Shown here: one piece after another, positions 24,232-37,052 of the stretch
How positions within the stretch are numbered: the stretch's first letter is position 1
Layout: each line of letters opens with the position of its first letter
Origin: Lycocorax pyrrhopterus obiensis
Taxonomy: Eukaryota > Chordata > Aves > Passeriformes > Paradisaeidae
DNA length: 64,000 nt
Direction: 5' to 3'
Assembly: GCA_014706295.1 (NCBI GenBank)
Contig: JACSVZ010000014.1
Location: 73,690,435 to 73,754,434 of the forward strand
Translations under genes and position numbers: made by a program
Notes under the pieces: generated by a model
Databases searched by the model: none
What the model was told of the DNA's origin: nothing
The model's input: the letters and a program-made list of their open reading frames with translations, nothing else

Positions 24232-27200
24232 ATAGTATAATAATTTGCATTGATGTTCCCTTAGAATATCAGCTATGAGCACCCCTTGAATTTTCCATGG
24301 CACTTTACTACAACACGTGGCTGATAAAAGAACATATTTTTTGCAACACCTGCTCTGAGTTGTCTCAGTTTTCTGTGTTTCCTTTGAAACTGTAAGCACT
24401 TCTCTGTATTGATCTTCTTGTTCCATGTGCGCTGATGTTACATCAATCGATAAAAACAAGTTTATGCTTACATTAATGCAGCATGAAGTCTCCAGAGTTT
24501 TAAATTGACAGCACATTGTTGAAGGGGAGGAAAGAGACTGTTACCAGGGAGATGTCATGGTTTTTTTTTTTAAAATACGAGTCACAGTGACCCTGGCAAG
24601 AGAATAACCTCCCGAAAGTGTTTAAAACATACCTGTTATAGGTCAGTGTTGAAAGCTCTGACACTTTGCAAAATACTGTGTTTAGGACAACTGACATTTA
24701 TTAAAAATGGGAGAAAAGAATTCATGCAATGTTGGCTGAGGCCAACATACATTAGAAAATTTGTGCCTAAGCACAGAGATATGGTTCAGTGTGGCCAGGA
24801 TGTTTTGTAGAATCATTTTAGTTTTTAAAGAACTTTTAACTTGGATGCAAAAGCCTGCTGAGAACATAAATGGTTACTCTTGATTCTTCGTGGACTCACT
24901 TAGTCTTCTCCAGATTTAACTATGTCCTTTGTCAGATACAACAACAAATTAAGTTAATTTACGTTTCGTGGAAATGCAAACTTCTGAGTCTCCTCCTTGA
25001 AACTTTTCAGAACATAATGATGTTCCTTCAGTGTGGCTCTGCCACAAAGATGCGCTTGTGTTTGGTTTGTTTTTTAGTAGAAGCACTGCATTTGGACAGC
25101 ACCTTTTGTACCACAGCTTTTCAGTATACAGAGCCCTATCGATAACTAGGAAGCTGCATTTGACTGCAGTGAAGCTGAACCCAAAATCATGTTCACCCCA
25201 AGACAGACACCCCAAGCACCACTCCTTAACTACACCAAGGTTAAAGGCTTGCTGTGTCAGGATGGGTAGGCAGAAGGGTGTGAGTCTGTGTGCTCAGCAA
25301 GCACATGCAGACTGTTTGCTGTCAGGTGTCTTGTGAGGATGGTTACCTGGCACCTGTTAACCTCCCCAGGGTAAAAATAAGTCTCTTATACTGTGGCTTG
25401 AAGAAAAAAAAACCTGTGTTCCAAATGCGTCTTCCCCATGTTTTGTTTACTCCTGTACCTCATTGATGAATGATTCCTTGAAAAGCCATAGATTCTCATT
25501 ATGTCCAGTACAGGGGAAAATGTCATGTTTTTTACCCAGTTCCATGCAGTTAAGTGCAATGAATAGCATCATGAGTGACAGTGTAATTACCAATCACCAA
25601 GAAAAGTCTATACAGGTATAATTTAATCCCCCTCATTCATGCTTTCCTGAGAACAAACTGTTCCAAACATATTAAAATTTTAATTTTCAAGGATAATACT
25701 AGATTTAACAAGATAGCTGAAACCAGAGGGTTTGGATAAAAGGTGAAAAACAAACATAAATGCTTTTATTGCTTGTCTATTACTCATTATCTCTTATCTG
25801 ACAGTGGACAGCGATTTCCATTTGGCAGTAGAAAGCTGATGTTTTCAGTAGTGTTAGAGCCACAGTGTATTCAAGGTCAGAGCTGGGAACATTCCAACAA
25901 CAAATCTCTGTCATGAACAGCAATCCATGGAAAAGAAAGGTACACTCTGAAAAATAAGTTCGCTAATTTAGCAAATAAAATACTATTAGTATTTATACAG
26001 AAGAGCAGGGGAAAAACAGGAAGGGGAGAATGGCAATGATTATCTTATTCAGGTTATCTGAGGAGAGCCCTGGTAGCACTTGACATGACGTCTTAATGGG
26101 GAACAGACAACGGTGTTGTCTTTGTCAGACAGCAGCTAGTTTGCTCAGGACTCAAACCTAAACCCAAGCTTACCCTGAGCAGTGAAAAAGTTCTGCTAAC
26201 AGAAGAAGGTAGGAGCAGGCAGAGGCAGCAGCTGACTTGGACAGGGGAGAAGCCGAGGGAAGGATTGTTCGTTAATTGAGACAGAAAATTAGGTGAGTAG
26301 AGGTGACAGATGAGGCAAGAAAGCCTGGTTGAGTACAAAACTGAGAGATGCCTCCCTTGTTACTCAGGTGTGCATTAGCTGTCTCTGCTTGCCCTGGAGG
26401 GCCGTAGGAATGAAGCCAACCAAGTTAGGGTAGGCTGGCTGAAAAATCTGAAGAGCCAGGTCCTGAAACAGAAGAGTGGAAGTGGAGAAAGCGAGCTGAG
26501 AAGAGGAAATTGATGTTTCTTAGAAGGATACATGGTTTATCGTGTTGGTTTGCCCTGTAGCTATAATTACTAAGAAGACACTCTCAGAGTGGTGGGGGGT
26601 TTAGCACCTGTAAGATGCTGTGACAAAGAATGTCATTAGTGAGGGATTTTCAGGATTTGGGCATTTGTGTGACTGCCTTTGTCAGCTCCACAGAAATCTT
26701 CAGCTAGAGTGGCTATCCTGAGGTGCCTGCTCTATACCGGAGAGCGGGACTCCCATACCAGAGCATCCAGTGCCCCAGGGGCTGTTGCTGTGCCCGGGCC
26801 AGTGCTCTTCTGCTTCCCTCAGTGGACAGCTTCTGCTTCTGGGTCTGCATGTGGGAAACCTGCTCTTTTCCCTGTGACTTCACTTGTTTTCAGCTGGCTC
26901 TGGGGTAATCCTGGGTTATTCTACCCTCTGCTCTCTGCAAATCATTCTGTCTCCTTTCTGTAACATCAAAGCAAAATTCATACAAGAAGCCTTTAATTGA
27001 CATGGCTGGAAAAAGAATAGGTGAGCTCTCAAGCAGAGTCCTGTCCTGATTACATTTTCAGGACTTTTTTTCAAGTGACTTGGACAAGAGCTTACGTTGC
27101 AGAAGTTGCCTGTTCATCTCCGATTAAATTGGGTCAAAGTAGATTATCTTTTCTCATGCATCTTGTTTTGCTCTTTTTATCATTTATTGGTGTAGCTACA

Positions 27201-27477
27201 GCATTTGTATATCATCTTCAGTCCTTGAGCTGTGGTCCTTGCCATTCTGCCCCTTATCTCTTCAGCTGTCCTATTGGATGGAAAATATACAGAAATTCAG
27301 AGAATTGGGCTGATCAAGAGAAGCAGGTATTTCAAAGATGTCTCTTAAGTATGTGCTTATTTCTGACTAACTGGTGGTGAAGTGTTTTTCTTGAAATTGG
27401 GCCATATATGTAAGCAAAGCTGGAGGTATGAAATATTTTGTTAAGTGATGTCTGCTGTGAAAAAGAAAAAAGATGTT

Positions 27478-27490
27478 GGGGGGGGGGGGG
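27478..27490 (+). repeat. Poly-G tract, 13 G
   Basis: Run of 13 G in intergenic DNA between DHFR and ANKRD34B. Confidence 0.9.
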
Positions 27491-30400
27491 AAGTAAATAC
27501 AACCTGAGACTAAACAGACCCTGAGAGGAGAGGAAATGAATGATACACCATTACCTGTGGAGCCCTAAATCAATGTCTTTTCCTTCCTTGAGCAGTTCAG
27601 TTTAACAAGTTCCTAATACCAAGCAGAGTCTTTTTCAATAAGCGAGCCATTATTCAGAAGCCATAAAATCATTTATAAATTGTGTAATTGATTTAATTGA
27701 GATGGACGCTTGCGTGAAAACAGAACATTTTACTGTTCATCCTTCCTCCAAATGCCGTTTTCCACACAAAACCCTGCTGGGAACACTCACATTGGTTTTG
27801 GGCAGCTGTCCCAGTGGATGGATTACCAGCCCTTCACTGGAGATCTCTGCTTCACCTCAATAACTTAAAATGGATTGGGCCACTGAATTGCACTGAAGCT
27901 TGTTCAGTTGTACTAAGGAGCACTTTAGAAGCTTTTAGTCTTTTTAGTTCTGTATCAGTAGCTCATGGAACATGTCCGAAAAAGCTCCTGAAAATGATTT
28001 CTTGTGAAAACAGCTTAAAAAAGAGCTTCATTTTCACAAGAGCAAGAAGGAACTTTCAGTCACTATACCTCCTCTTGTTACGTTTTGCTCAAAAAGGTTA
28101 AAATTTACATCTGGTCCCACCAGCAGTCCTAGGTGGAAAACCTCATTAATTTAACATATCTAAGTTTAGAAAGACTTTTTTTTCCTTAGTAATTTTAAAT
28201 CTTTTTTTTCTTATGTCTGTTCAGTTGTTTATCACAGTAAAAGGCAACCCATTGGTCTGGAGTTCTTTACTCACTGAGTGTTTTTGTGCATATTGCTATT
28301 TCAGCCAGTCAAAATTGATTTCTTCAGTGTTGACTCCCAGTGTCTCTCAAGAAATTATGGTTATCTTTCCGATGGAATCATGTAAATTCTGTTCCTTTTG
28401 TTGCAGACCAGTTTCACTTTTTTTCTGCACAATTCACTCTATTTTTTCCTAGTATGTAATTCAGATTCTTTTAGAAACTGCTCCGGACGTAAAAGTACAG
28501 CCAACATTCTGCTGTAATCTAAACAATTTATGAACGTGTGTATGAGAAAGAATCAGCTCTAAGGATGTTCACAGACTGTGGGAACTGGCAAAAGAGAGTT
28601 ATCCTGTGAGCCTGCTGATTTATAGCACCGAGGAAGGTAGCACTTGAATTCTGCAGCATTGCAAAGGCTTGTGCCCATGGAACAAGACATTTATTGCAAT
28701 ATATTCTCTAAAACTGTTTGAGGAAGCCCTGGTTCCATCACCAGTCACAATTACTCCCGCAAGCGTCACAAGTGCAATTCCCACACACACTCAGTTTTTT
28801 AATCAAAGTACTTGGCAATAAACCACCAAACACTTCAGAGGTAATATCTTTCCAGGCAGAAAGCTCCATGTCATAAACAGCTAATTAAAACATGCATGAC
28901 AAAAACCAGGAGACACCTCGGCAGTGGCATGATGCAACTGAAGGTAGAGGGTCATGCCAGACAGCGTGTGCAGCGTGCCTGAGGGGCCCCACAGAGCCTG
29001 TTACCAGGGACAGCGCCGTGCCGTGTGTGCCTCAAAATTGCCTGGGTAAACAAACCAATAACATAACAAGGTACTTGGCTGGATATTACACTGCACGCAT
29101 GGGGGTTTTTGTGAGACACTTCATAGGCTCCTAATTCCTTCTGTTTGGTTTTGGTCATTATTTTTGAAGCACAAAACATAGCACTCCACTTCTCTCTTAG
29201 ACCTCTCAACTGATGTCTCTACATCACGACCATAATCCCCCTTCAAGATTTTGAACAAGCAAGCAGCTGTGCCTGTTACATTTAAGAGATGTATTATTAA
29301 GAACACTGTTGTTTACAACATTACTGCATTCCTCTCAGCAAACAGTGCTAGTACAGTAAACATCTGCCTCTGTACCTAATGGTTTAGAATGTATTTAACG
29401 TACCAAATTAGTATGTGATAAAAATAGTTTCACAGTTCAGGGTTTTTTTTCAGTCATTCCAACTAAACCAAGTTAATTATGCTTCTATATTTTTCCATTT
29501 ATTCACCACTTTGAAAAGAATTCTATGCACTAATACATAATAAAGTAACTGAATTACTAGAATTACTTGTGTTACATTATATCATGCTCAAAAATTTACA
29601 TGGCAATGCATTAATATACAAGTAATTACATATGTAAGCAATCATGGCCCCTCCTTCCCTTGAACGAGATCTTGCCTGGTGTAGGCTAAGGCTGGCCAGT
29701 ACCAAACAGACATGATAGAGTGTTTACAATTTCTCATGGGAAGCAAAATCCAAAACCAGGGGAGGGGGTGGGGATGTCAGATCAAATTTAACTATTTCCA
29801 TTCCTTTTCTTTCTTTTACTTTCCTCTAAACAAAGTGAAGCAGATGAGTTAGCTGATTCCCAGGGTCCACAAGGACACAGAAAGGCCCGTCTGTGGCTGA
29901 TAACACTCGGACGCCCACAGGCCCTCAAGTGTGCTCTGACTGCCAGCTGCCAAGCCAGGGGTTTCCACTCTGAGACCACCTTCCCAAAACAAGGCTCCTG
30001 GGCTCCAGGCCTGCAGTCCAGGGCTGGGCTTCCTGCAACTAGCTAGCAACTGGCAACCAGAAAACTAAATATGTGCTTTTCCTGCCTGCCTGCCCATATT
30101 AGGGCACAGTTTATCAAGCATCACCCACCTGGGGCCACACTGTGATCTCAGAAATGCTCATTAGGCCACGCGGCCTTGATGAACAGCACCTGGGCTGAGC
30201 TCCTCTTGAGTTACCAGAGACACTGTGTGTTCCCAGGATCTAGTGCTGGCTAATGAGCTAGTCCAAGTGGACAAACAGTTTTGTTATTGAACATTCAAAG
30301 ACAGTTACCAACCAGAATTGCAATCCGGGTGGAAAGTTGCTATGAATAAAGCCAACTCCCTTCCAACCCTACAAACATTGGGCCTAAGTGAGACCCCCCC

Positions 30401-32594
30401 TCCAAGTTCTCCTGAACCTGCAGGGGCTGTGCCCAGCCCCTCTTTTGGAGCAGGGTCTGTCAGAGCCAGCCAGCACTCAGGTTTGCGATGCTGAGAGAGC
30501 CAGTGCTGCCGACAGAGCCTGGGCTGGGCCTGCACTCCTTAGGGCTCAGCCCTTCACCCCTTGGGAAAATGCAGAGGCACCGACATGAGTCCTTCCCTGA
30601 GCTCGGGGGGAATTTCCCACAGGTATGAACCTGTACGTGGATTGTACACACCCTGTACAGGCTCCAGGTCTGTGTGCATGTGACTGTGAATGTGCTACAG
30701 CAAATGTAGGAGGAACGTTGCTCTCCGGTTCTTAAATGCGTCAGATTTTTAAGTCCGGCCTATGAGTTACTGTCATGCCTCTAGTAAATTCTACAGAGTC
30801 TTTTGAGAAATTCTTTAAATTAGGCTATCAACTCAGTGCTGTTAAGTTTAGGTGCTGTTAAAATCTTTAGGCCTAAAGCTTTGGTTGAGTCTGAGGCTAC
30901 GTTTTGCAGGGAGGTCCACTCTGAACCCTGTAACTCGGTGAGAGGGTCTCCCTTATTCCTTTTTATGCTTACCCTTTCCCATTCTTACTCTTCTTCCTGT
31001 CCTCAGCCTCCACATACATCACTTCTGGTTGATTTTAATTTTAGATTGATTGATTCTAGATTTTGGTCTGTGTGCTTTAACTGTGTAGTAAGTAGTAGAG
31101 TGAACCATGCCAATGAACTTTGTTGCACTTTCACTTTTATGTTAAACCTGATTTGATGATACCTTTGCCAGTGATTCTTTGAGCAACCTAAAACACTCAT
31201 TTGTGACAAACATTTTTAGTCAATTGAAATTAATATTAGATTTTTGTGACCACGGAGCTTTCTCCTGGTACATATCCAGGTAGCCCAACTGTCAGTGAAA
31301 TAGAGGAGAGGGATATCAAGAAGTGTGATAAACAAATATGTCATGTGCATATGCAAACATCTTTTGTGTTTTATAATAAAATTTGTGCTGCATGGATGTG
31401 TTCCCTGCTCTGACTTTCCACTCTCCTTCACTTTTAACAGGAACTTCTTGATACCAATAGTTGTTTTTCTATCCAACCAAGAGTATCCATGGTGATGTTT
31501 ATAAGAAAAAAATCTAATTATCTTCATAAAAGTGTTCTTCCAAGAGCTGGTTTGATACACTTTTTTTTTTTTTTGGTCAATGATTCATGTTGGCTATCAA
31601 GCACAACAGCACAATGCAGGCAGGGATGGAAGGAGGAATAAGAAAGGGGACATTTAGAGCTGCAAGAACTACAGAAGTGGTACTGTTTCAGCAGCAGGAG
31701 TGCTGGTATATACACAAGTGTACCCTGCCTCTCCATCTCATAGAATTAACCCAACAACAGGACTGTGAAGAGCAGTAAACTCCTGAAGAATTGGTGCTCA
31801 GTACACATGCCTTTCTGAGGCTGCATGGCAGACTGAGTATTAAGAATGTAGATGAGGTAGAGAGGAAAAGATAACTAAGATAATTAGAATCTTACCACAG
31901 GCAAAAAAACCCCAAAACATCTGCGGACATTCTCCCAACTTAGTTTTTGAAAGAGAAGGTTAAAAGAGTAACTGAGGAACCTGCCCTTGGAACGCTGTTT
32001 GTCTTAGTGGCTTATTCATACCATTTATCCAGCTCTTAGTCATGACGGCCTCTCATTGATCCTGACGTGCACTTTTAAAAAATAGCAAGGCACAAATCCC
32101 CTTCACATTGCTCCTGGAACCTTCTCTCTCCTGAGATGCCTAGATCAGTCCTTTGCTGCTGGATGCTGTGCTGTGACTTGCTGCTCATTGTACCGGCTGT
32201 GGTGGCTTGTTTGGCTGTCAGTTCACCCTCGCCTCCCCTGCTGGTTTGCTGCACTCACCTGTTGGCTTTTGCTGTGTGCTGAGACAGTGTTGGTGAGGCA
32301 GCAGTGCCTTGCCAGGGGGTGAGGACAGGGTCTCACACGGCGCCAGCACCGCAGCCCTGCAGTGAGCAGCGTTTGTGAGGAAGCCCGGTCGAGTTGCATT
32401 CCAAGGAAATATCCTTGGAGTCTCCAGGGGACCATCAGCAAGTCCTTTCGCTCACAGATGTGTCTGAGAATACTCCATGAGCATCACCATAGGCACCAAG
32501 CAACTAGAGAAGACCACAGCACAGCACAGTGATGGTCAGGCTGGCTGCTCCAAGGGGAAGTCAAGCTTGGGCAACCCAAAGACCTCCTGCGATG

Positions 32595-33090
32595 ACCTGA
32601 GTGGCCCAAGAGAAGGCCATGGATAATGCCCACCTGGATTTCAGTGGAGCCTTTGGCACTGTCTCCCAGAAGATCCCCACAGGACCTTTGTCAGAAGTGA
32701 AGAGGCTCAGGCAGCTGCTCCTGGTTAGCCTGGAAAAGAGAATGCCCAGAAGGGGTCTCACTACTGTACCTGACAAATACCTGAAAGGAGGGTGCAAATG
32801 CGACAGAACCAGATCCTTCCCAGCACTCAGACACATGGAAAGAAACAACGTGCACAAACTGAACTAAGGCTCTCCCTCTGAATCCCAGGAAACAGTTTTT
32901 CACTGTGAGGGTGACCAAGCACTGGCACAGGTTACCCAGAGAGGTTGTGGAGACTCTATCCTTGGAGATATTCAAAAAATGGTGGCAGGTGGCTTCTATC
33001 TGTTCCCAGGTGATCAGGAGGCTTGGACCAGATGACTTCCAGAGATCCCCTCCAACCTCAACCAGTCTGTGTTTTTGTGAAGGCATCCTA
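32595..33090 (+). pseudogene. Decayed CR1 LINE with reverse-transcriptase remnant
   Basis: Conceptual translation at 32620-32680 reads AHLDFSGAFGTVSQKI, a worn form of the CR1 reverse-transcriptase motif LDFSKAFDTVSH. By 32760-32880 the sequence has jumped to CR1 3' UTR text: gaaacaacgtgcacaaactg, then gcactggcacaggttaccca and gaggttgtggagactctatc. It ends at about 33090 in 'ccctccaacctcaaccagtctgtg'. Most of ORF2 is deleted, so this is an internally deleted dead copy. Confidence 0.75.
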
Positions 33091-33409
33091 AACTTGCATG
33101 GAAACCAAGAAGTTTCTTTGACCGTGCTTTGAAATGTCACAGGATTTTAGCCTGTGAAATTAACCAGGAATTATTGCAAAGTCAAACTTGATCACACCTG
33201 AGGGAAGCATCTCCTTGGGCTCAGCTTCCTCTCATCCCCATTAAATCCTTGCCCTGGAAGCAGTGTGGTGGTGAGGAAGGCCTTCAGTGGGTCGTTCCTC
33301 CCGTTTGCTGCACCTACAGGAGATCACGAAGTCCAGCCAGACACTATCAGCACTGCTGCTGTCCGGAGCAGGGTGGCCACCCTCCACCCCAGGGGAAACA
33401 ACCGGAGGT

Positions 33410-33920
33410 GCTGTGGGGTGGGGGCACAGGGGTGTGAGAGGGGACAGGGTTGGGGTCAGGAGGTGTGGGGGTGACGGGGTGTGTGGGGCTGTGAGGCTGT
33501 GGGAGGGTGTGAGGGGTGTGAGGGTACCGGGGGTGACAGGAGGGGCAGGGAGTGGGTAAGAGCAGGGTGGTGTGGCATGTGAGGGGTATGTGGAGTACGA
33601 GGGGTGCGAAGGGTGCGAGGGGTGTGGGGGTGTGAGGGATCTGAGGGATATCTGGGGTGTAAGGGGTGTGTGGGGTGTGAAGGATGTGTGGGGTGTGAGA
33701 GGTTCGAGGGGTGCGAGGGGTGTGTGGGTGTGGATTTGGACGGGAGTGTGAGGGGGAGCAGGTGTAGGCACCTGCGGGGTGTTGAGGCTGTGAGGGGGCT
33801 GTGGGTCTGGATTTGGGGCTGAGGGGGAACAGGTGTGGGGCACACGGGGGGACCGAGGGTGTGAGGGGGCACCGAGGCCCGAGAGGAGCACCGGGGCCGT
33901 GAGGGGGTGGGCTCGGGGGT
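33410..33920 (+). repeat. ANKRD34B: G-rich 9-bp minisatellite upstream of ANKRD34B
   Basis: About 500 bp of degenerate GGGGTGTGA / GGGGTGCGA units, period near 9 bp. All C is on the minus strand, where it reads as a Pro-His-Thr triplet repeat. A longer duplication is superimposed: the tggatttgg ... aggtgtaggc block at about 33733 recurs near 33808 (period about 75 bp). G-runs of 3 or more are dense, so many G-quadruplexes are possible. It ends where the ANKRD34B CpG island begins. Confidence 0.85.
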
Positions 33921-34165
33921 GGGGGATGCGAGGGGCAGCCCCCGTGCCCCCCCCACCGCCGCCCCGCCGGCTCAGCCCCGCCGAGGCCGAGGGCGGTCCC
34001 GGGGGCGGCGCTCGGTGTCCCGGTGTTCCCGAGTGTCCCGATGTCGCTCGGCTCCCGGCGGCGGCGCCAGGAGCGGCGGCTCCGTCCCGTCCGCCCGACG
34101 CGGGAGAGCAGACGCGCGCAGGGAACGGCGCTGCCGCCTCGCCGCTGACAGCGGGCGGGTAAAGT
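33880..34165 (+). promoter_or_regulatory. ANKRD34B: Probable ANKRD34B CpG-island promoter and 5' UTR exon
   Basis: CpG-dense block ending in a good splice donor, GCGG/GTAAAG, at 34158/34159. It is the only CpG island upstream of ANKRD34B on this strand. A second noncoding exon is plausible at 36708-36757 (acceptor tttcttttgttgtag, donor AAAA/GTAAGAAG), and the coding exon would then begin at the tttgtccag acceptor ending at 37001. These UTR exons are inferred from splice signals only. Confidence 0.55.
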
Positions 34166-36707
34166 ATTTAAACTAATTTCACAGTCTTTATTTAGTATTC
34201 ATAGTCTTTATAGTATTACTGTGCGTGCTGTCACTTCTCTGCTGAGAAGTTTCCAGTCCTTGCTTTTTCCCAGCTCCTCTCAGGGAGCCCTTTAGAGCCG
34301 TCAGGTTGCAAGTTGTGGTGGAAACTTTGGGGTGGTGGTGGAGTAGTTAGGGCAGCGTTGGAACTGTAATTTTTTTAAATCAAAAGTAACTCGTATGTGG
34401 TAAATTTCAACTAGGAAAACAAATTTTTACTACCCTGACTGAATTTGCCAGGTTTAGTGTGTATATGAAGAATCATAAAAATACTTAAATGCTTATGCTC
34501 TTTTAGTGTGAAAGCATGTCTTTTTTCTGAGATGAGAATCAATGACAATTTTAGTGGAATGATTGTAGACTCTGTAAACACAACTGTGAGAGCTTGTTTA
34601 ACTCTAAGGGTGCTGAGGCACCGAGGGCAGAAAATCTGGCTCTCACATTAAAAGGTGAGGAATACTTTGCAAGAACTCCTTCATTCATATCACGTATTCA
34701 TGACACTGTTGCCTGTGTTTATATGTTATAACATTGATGGGCTCTTTCCCCCTCAGCGTTGTGATTAGACTATTAGATTGAAAACCAGGTTTTCATACTA
34801 TAAGATGCCTGGTGCTACATTGTCTCAGAGTACTTTCCAGGACAGTATTACTTTTCAAAAATAAAACTAAGCACTTTCTAGACAGAAAAAGCCAAGCAGG
34901 AATATTATTTGTACAAGAATAAGAGGAATTAGTGGTGATTTGACAGACCAGTCCATGATTCAGTGTCTCACACTGAGGTGCATAGTTCCTCATTCCTCAA
35001 ACTGCTTTAAAGATTGAAGCTCCTTTCAAAGTTTACCTTCACAAGTGAGAGGCAACTGTGTCAGTCCCGATTCCTTAGGAACTCATGGAGTACTTCTGAC
35101 ATAGCAGTTAATTACATTTAGGAATGTTTTATCATCTCAATCTGTTCAGCACTGATCTGCAATGAATCATCCAATAAATTACTATTTTAGGGAATCTGCT
35201 TGTCTTTCACTTCCAAATAGCCAGCTGGGGGGTTTTGGAGCAGGCTATACCCAGCCCAGGTGTGATATGGTTAACAGATCCTCCAGATGAAGTTGTGGCT
35301 ATCCTCCAGCACTCGGGAGTGTGTTCTGCATTATATTGTTCCAGTTGTGAGTCTGTGACGCTTTCTTTTGATTGTACAGTGTCTGATTCTGGAGTACTTG
35401 TGGGGGTTTGTTCCCCATTTCATGTACCTTTTCTTCACTTTTCTCTGCACAGAAACATCTCGGGCTTTCTCCAGGCAGGTTCCTACCTGCCAACACCATT
35501 TACTCCTAACTTTCGAACTTCAACTTCTGTCTTAGGTCAGCCTTCCACCCCCATCAGATCAACAGTCCTGGTGAAGTCGACAGAAACAGCAAATTTAAGC
35601 AACAGGAGGGGTTAGATGAGATGTCAGAAAAACAGCCTCACCTTCAGCCCTGACCTGCTGCACGACTTCAGGTAGCATTATTCTCTTCCCATGCCTGTTT
35701 AATATTTAATGTTCTTCTGGCCACAAAAGGTATTTCTACAGATGAAAATTCTTATGTAATAAGAGCTATATGCCATCGCTTAAGTAAAGTGAGCAGTTAA
35801 GTATCAGAAGAGCTTTAGATAAATAGGAAAGAAATGTAAAATCACCAGTAACTTCCAGGTAGGTCAAAACCAAAAGAGAACACAATCAAAATTCCAGCAT
35901 GTGTGTTATCTACCAGATATTTCTCTGCGGTTTCCTTTTGGAAACCCAAATGCACAAATTGATGGGATACTTTTATAAAAGACTTTACAATAATCTTGAA
36001 CACATTACTAGTCAAAAGTATGCATAAAAATCATAATAATGATTTGCACTTCAGTGAAAGCTAAAATAGACAGTACTGTATCCTATACTTTCAGTATACT
36101 GGAGTGAGTCCTTAAAGTAATTTTGATGCAATTGCCTTTTAAAAAATATTTTATCAAAACAGAAGGGGGAAAAAAAACCAAGCCACCAGTCAAAGTCAGA
36201 TTTCCTCCCCAGATTTCCAGGGAGGATGTGACTTTTTTTTTTTCCTTGTTGGACTTTTGGAACAAACTATCTTGAGATCATCCTTCGATTTTGGCATTCA
36301 AAGTAAAACAGAATGAAATTACTGCTTTTCAGTTAATCACCAGAACATTAGTAGTGTTTTCAGTGATGAATAAAAATGATTAATTAATTTCCATTACAGC
36401 TAAACTAGTTAAACATTTGTATTTCTCTAGAAATATAATGTAAATAAATTAATGTAATAATTTAATCCATATCTAATATTGAAATTATAGTGGTCTGCCA
36501 ATTATTAAATACTGGGGTTTTTTTCTCTAAAGGTTTTCCCTACACATATGTAAGCAAGCACATACACGACATAACAGTTTTAGTTGCATGTCTGCAGGTA
36601 TACATTTATATAAGACCTTTTGTTATTTATGCCACGTTAAGCTTTTAATTTTTTGTGTGAAATCTCCTGATTCTCTCTGATGTGGTCAAATGTTTCTTTT
36701 GTTGTAG
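34166..36707 (+). other. ANKRD34B: Probable ANKRD34B 5' UTR intron
   Basis: About 2.5 kb of AT-rich DNA with no coding exon or clear interspersed repeat. Confidence 0.45.
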
Positions 36708-37052
36708 AGCTGATATTTTCTGCTCAGGCAGAGGACTGTGTACAGGACAGTCAAAAAGTAAGAAGGTGACGGTCATGCTTTAATCTTCTATAAATGTTAT
36801 AATTATGTTGAAGTTGGTTTTTTTTAAGTTTTTAATGCATTTCTTGAAGCCTAAAGGGTGGGAAAACCTTTTTCCTTTTCTTCCCTTCATACTTTTTTCA
36901 CAAAACCCAAGGCTGTTTACAGGAGCAATTAGCACAGCTAAATCCTCTCTTTTTTTTCTATTTCCTTCTATTTCTCTGGGGGACCCCTTTGGTTTGTCCA
37001 GCAGCCAGGTGTGGTTGCCAGCCGATAGGAAGGTCCAGGTGAGCAGAGCAGG

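Larger units (their letters stand above)
22895..33409. other. DHFR-ANKRD34B intergenic region (begins with the DHFR 3' UTR)
   Basis: About 10.5 kb with no conserved coding exon that I can recognise. It contains the ERV-like repeat at 23330-23935, a 13-G run at 27478-27490, a poly-T run at about 31561-31574 and a decayed CR1 with reverse-transcriptase remnants at 32595-33090. The rest looks like ordinary AT-leaning unique DNA. Confidence 0.65.

Noticed and set aside
27021..27380. A 119-codon plus-strand frame with a hydrophobic stretch that looks like a membrane segment
   Set aside because: It begins at GTG rather than ATG, has no recognisable homologue or splice context, and hydrophobic runs are common in T-rich noncoding DNA.
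33241..33891. A 216-codon minus-strand frame rich in Pro-His-Thr
   Set aside because: It is only the 9-bp minisatellite read as codons, and it is followed by low-complexity promoter DNA.
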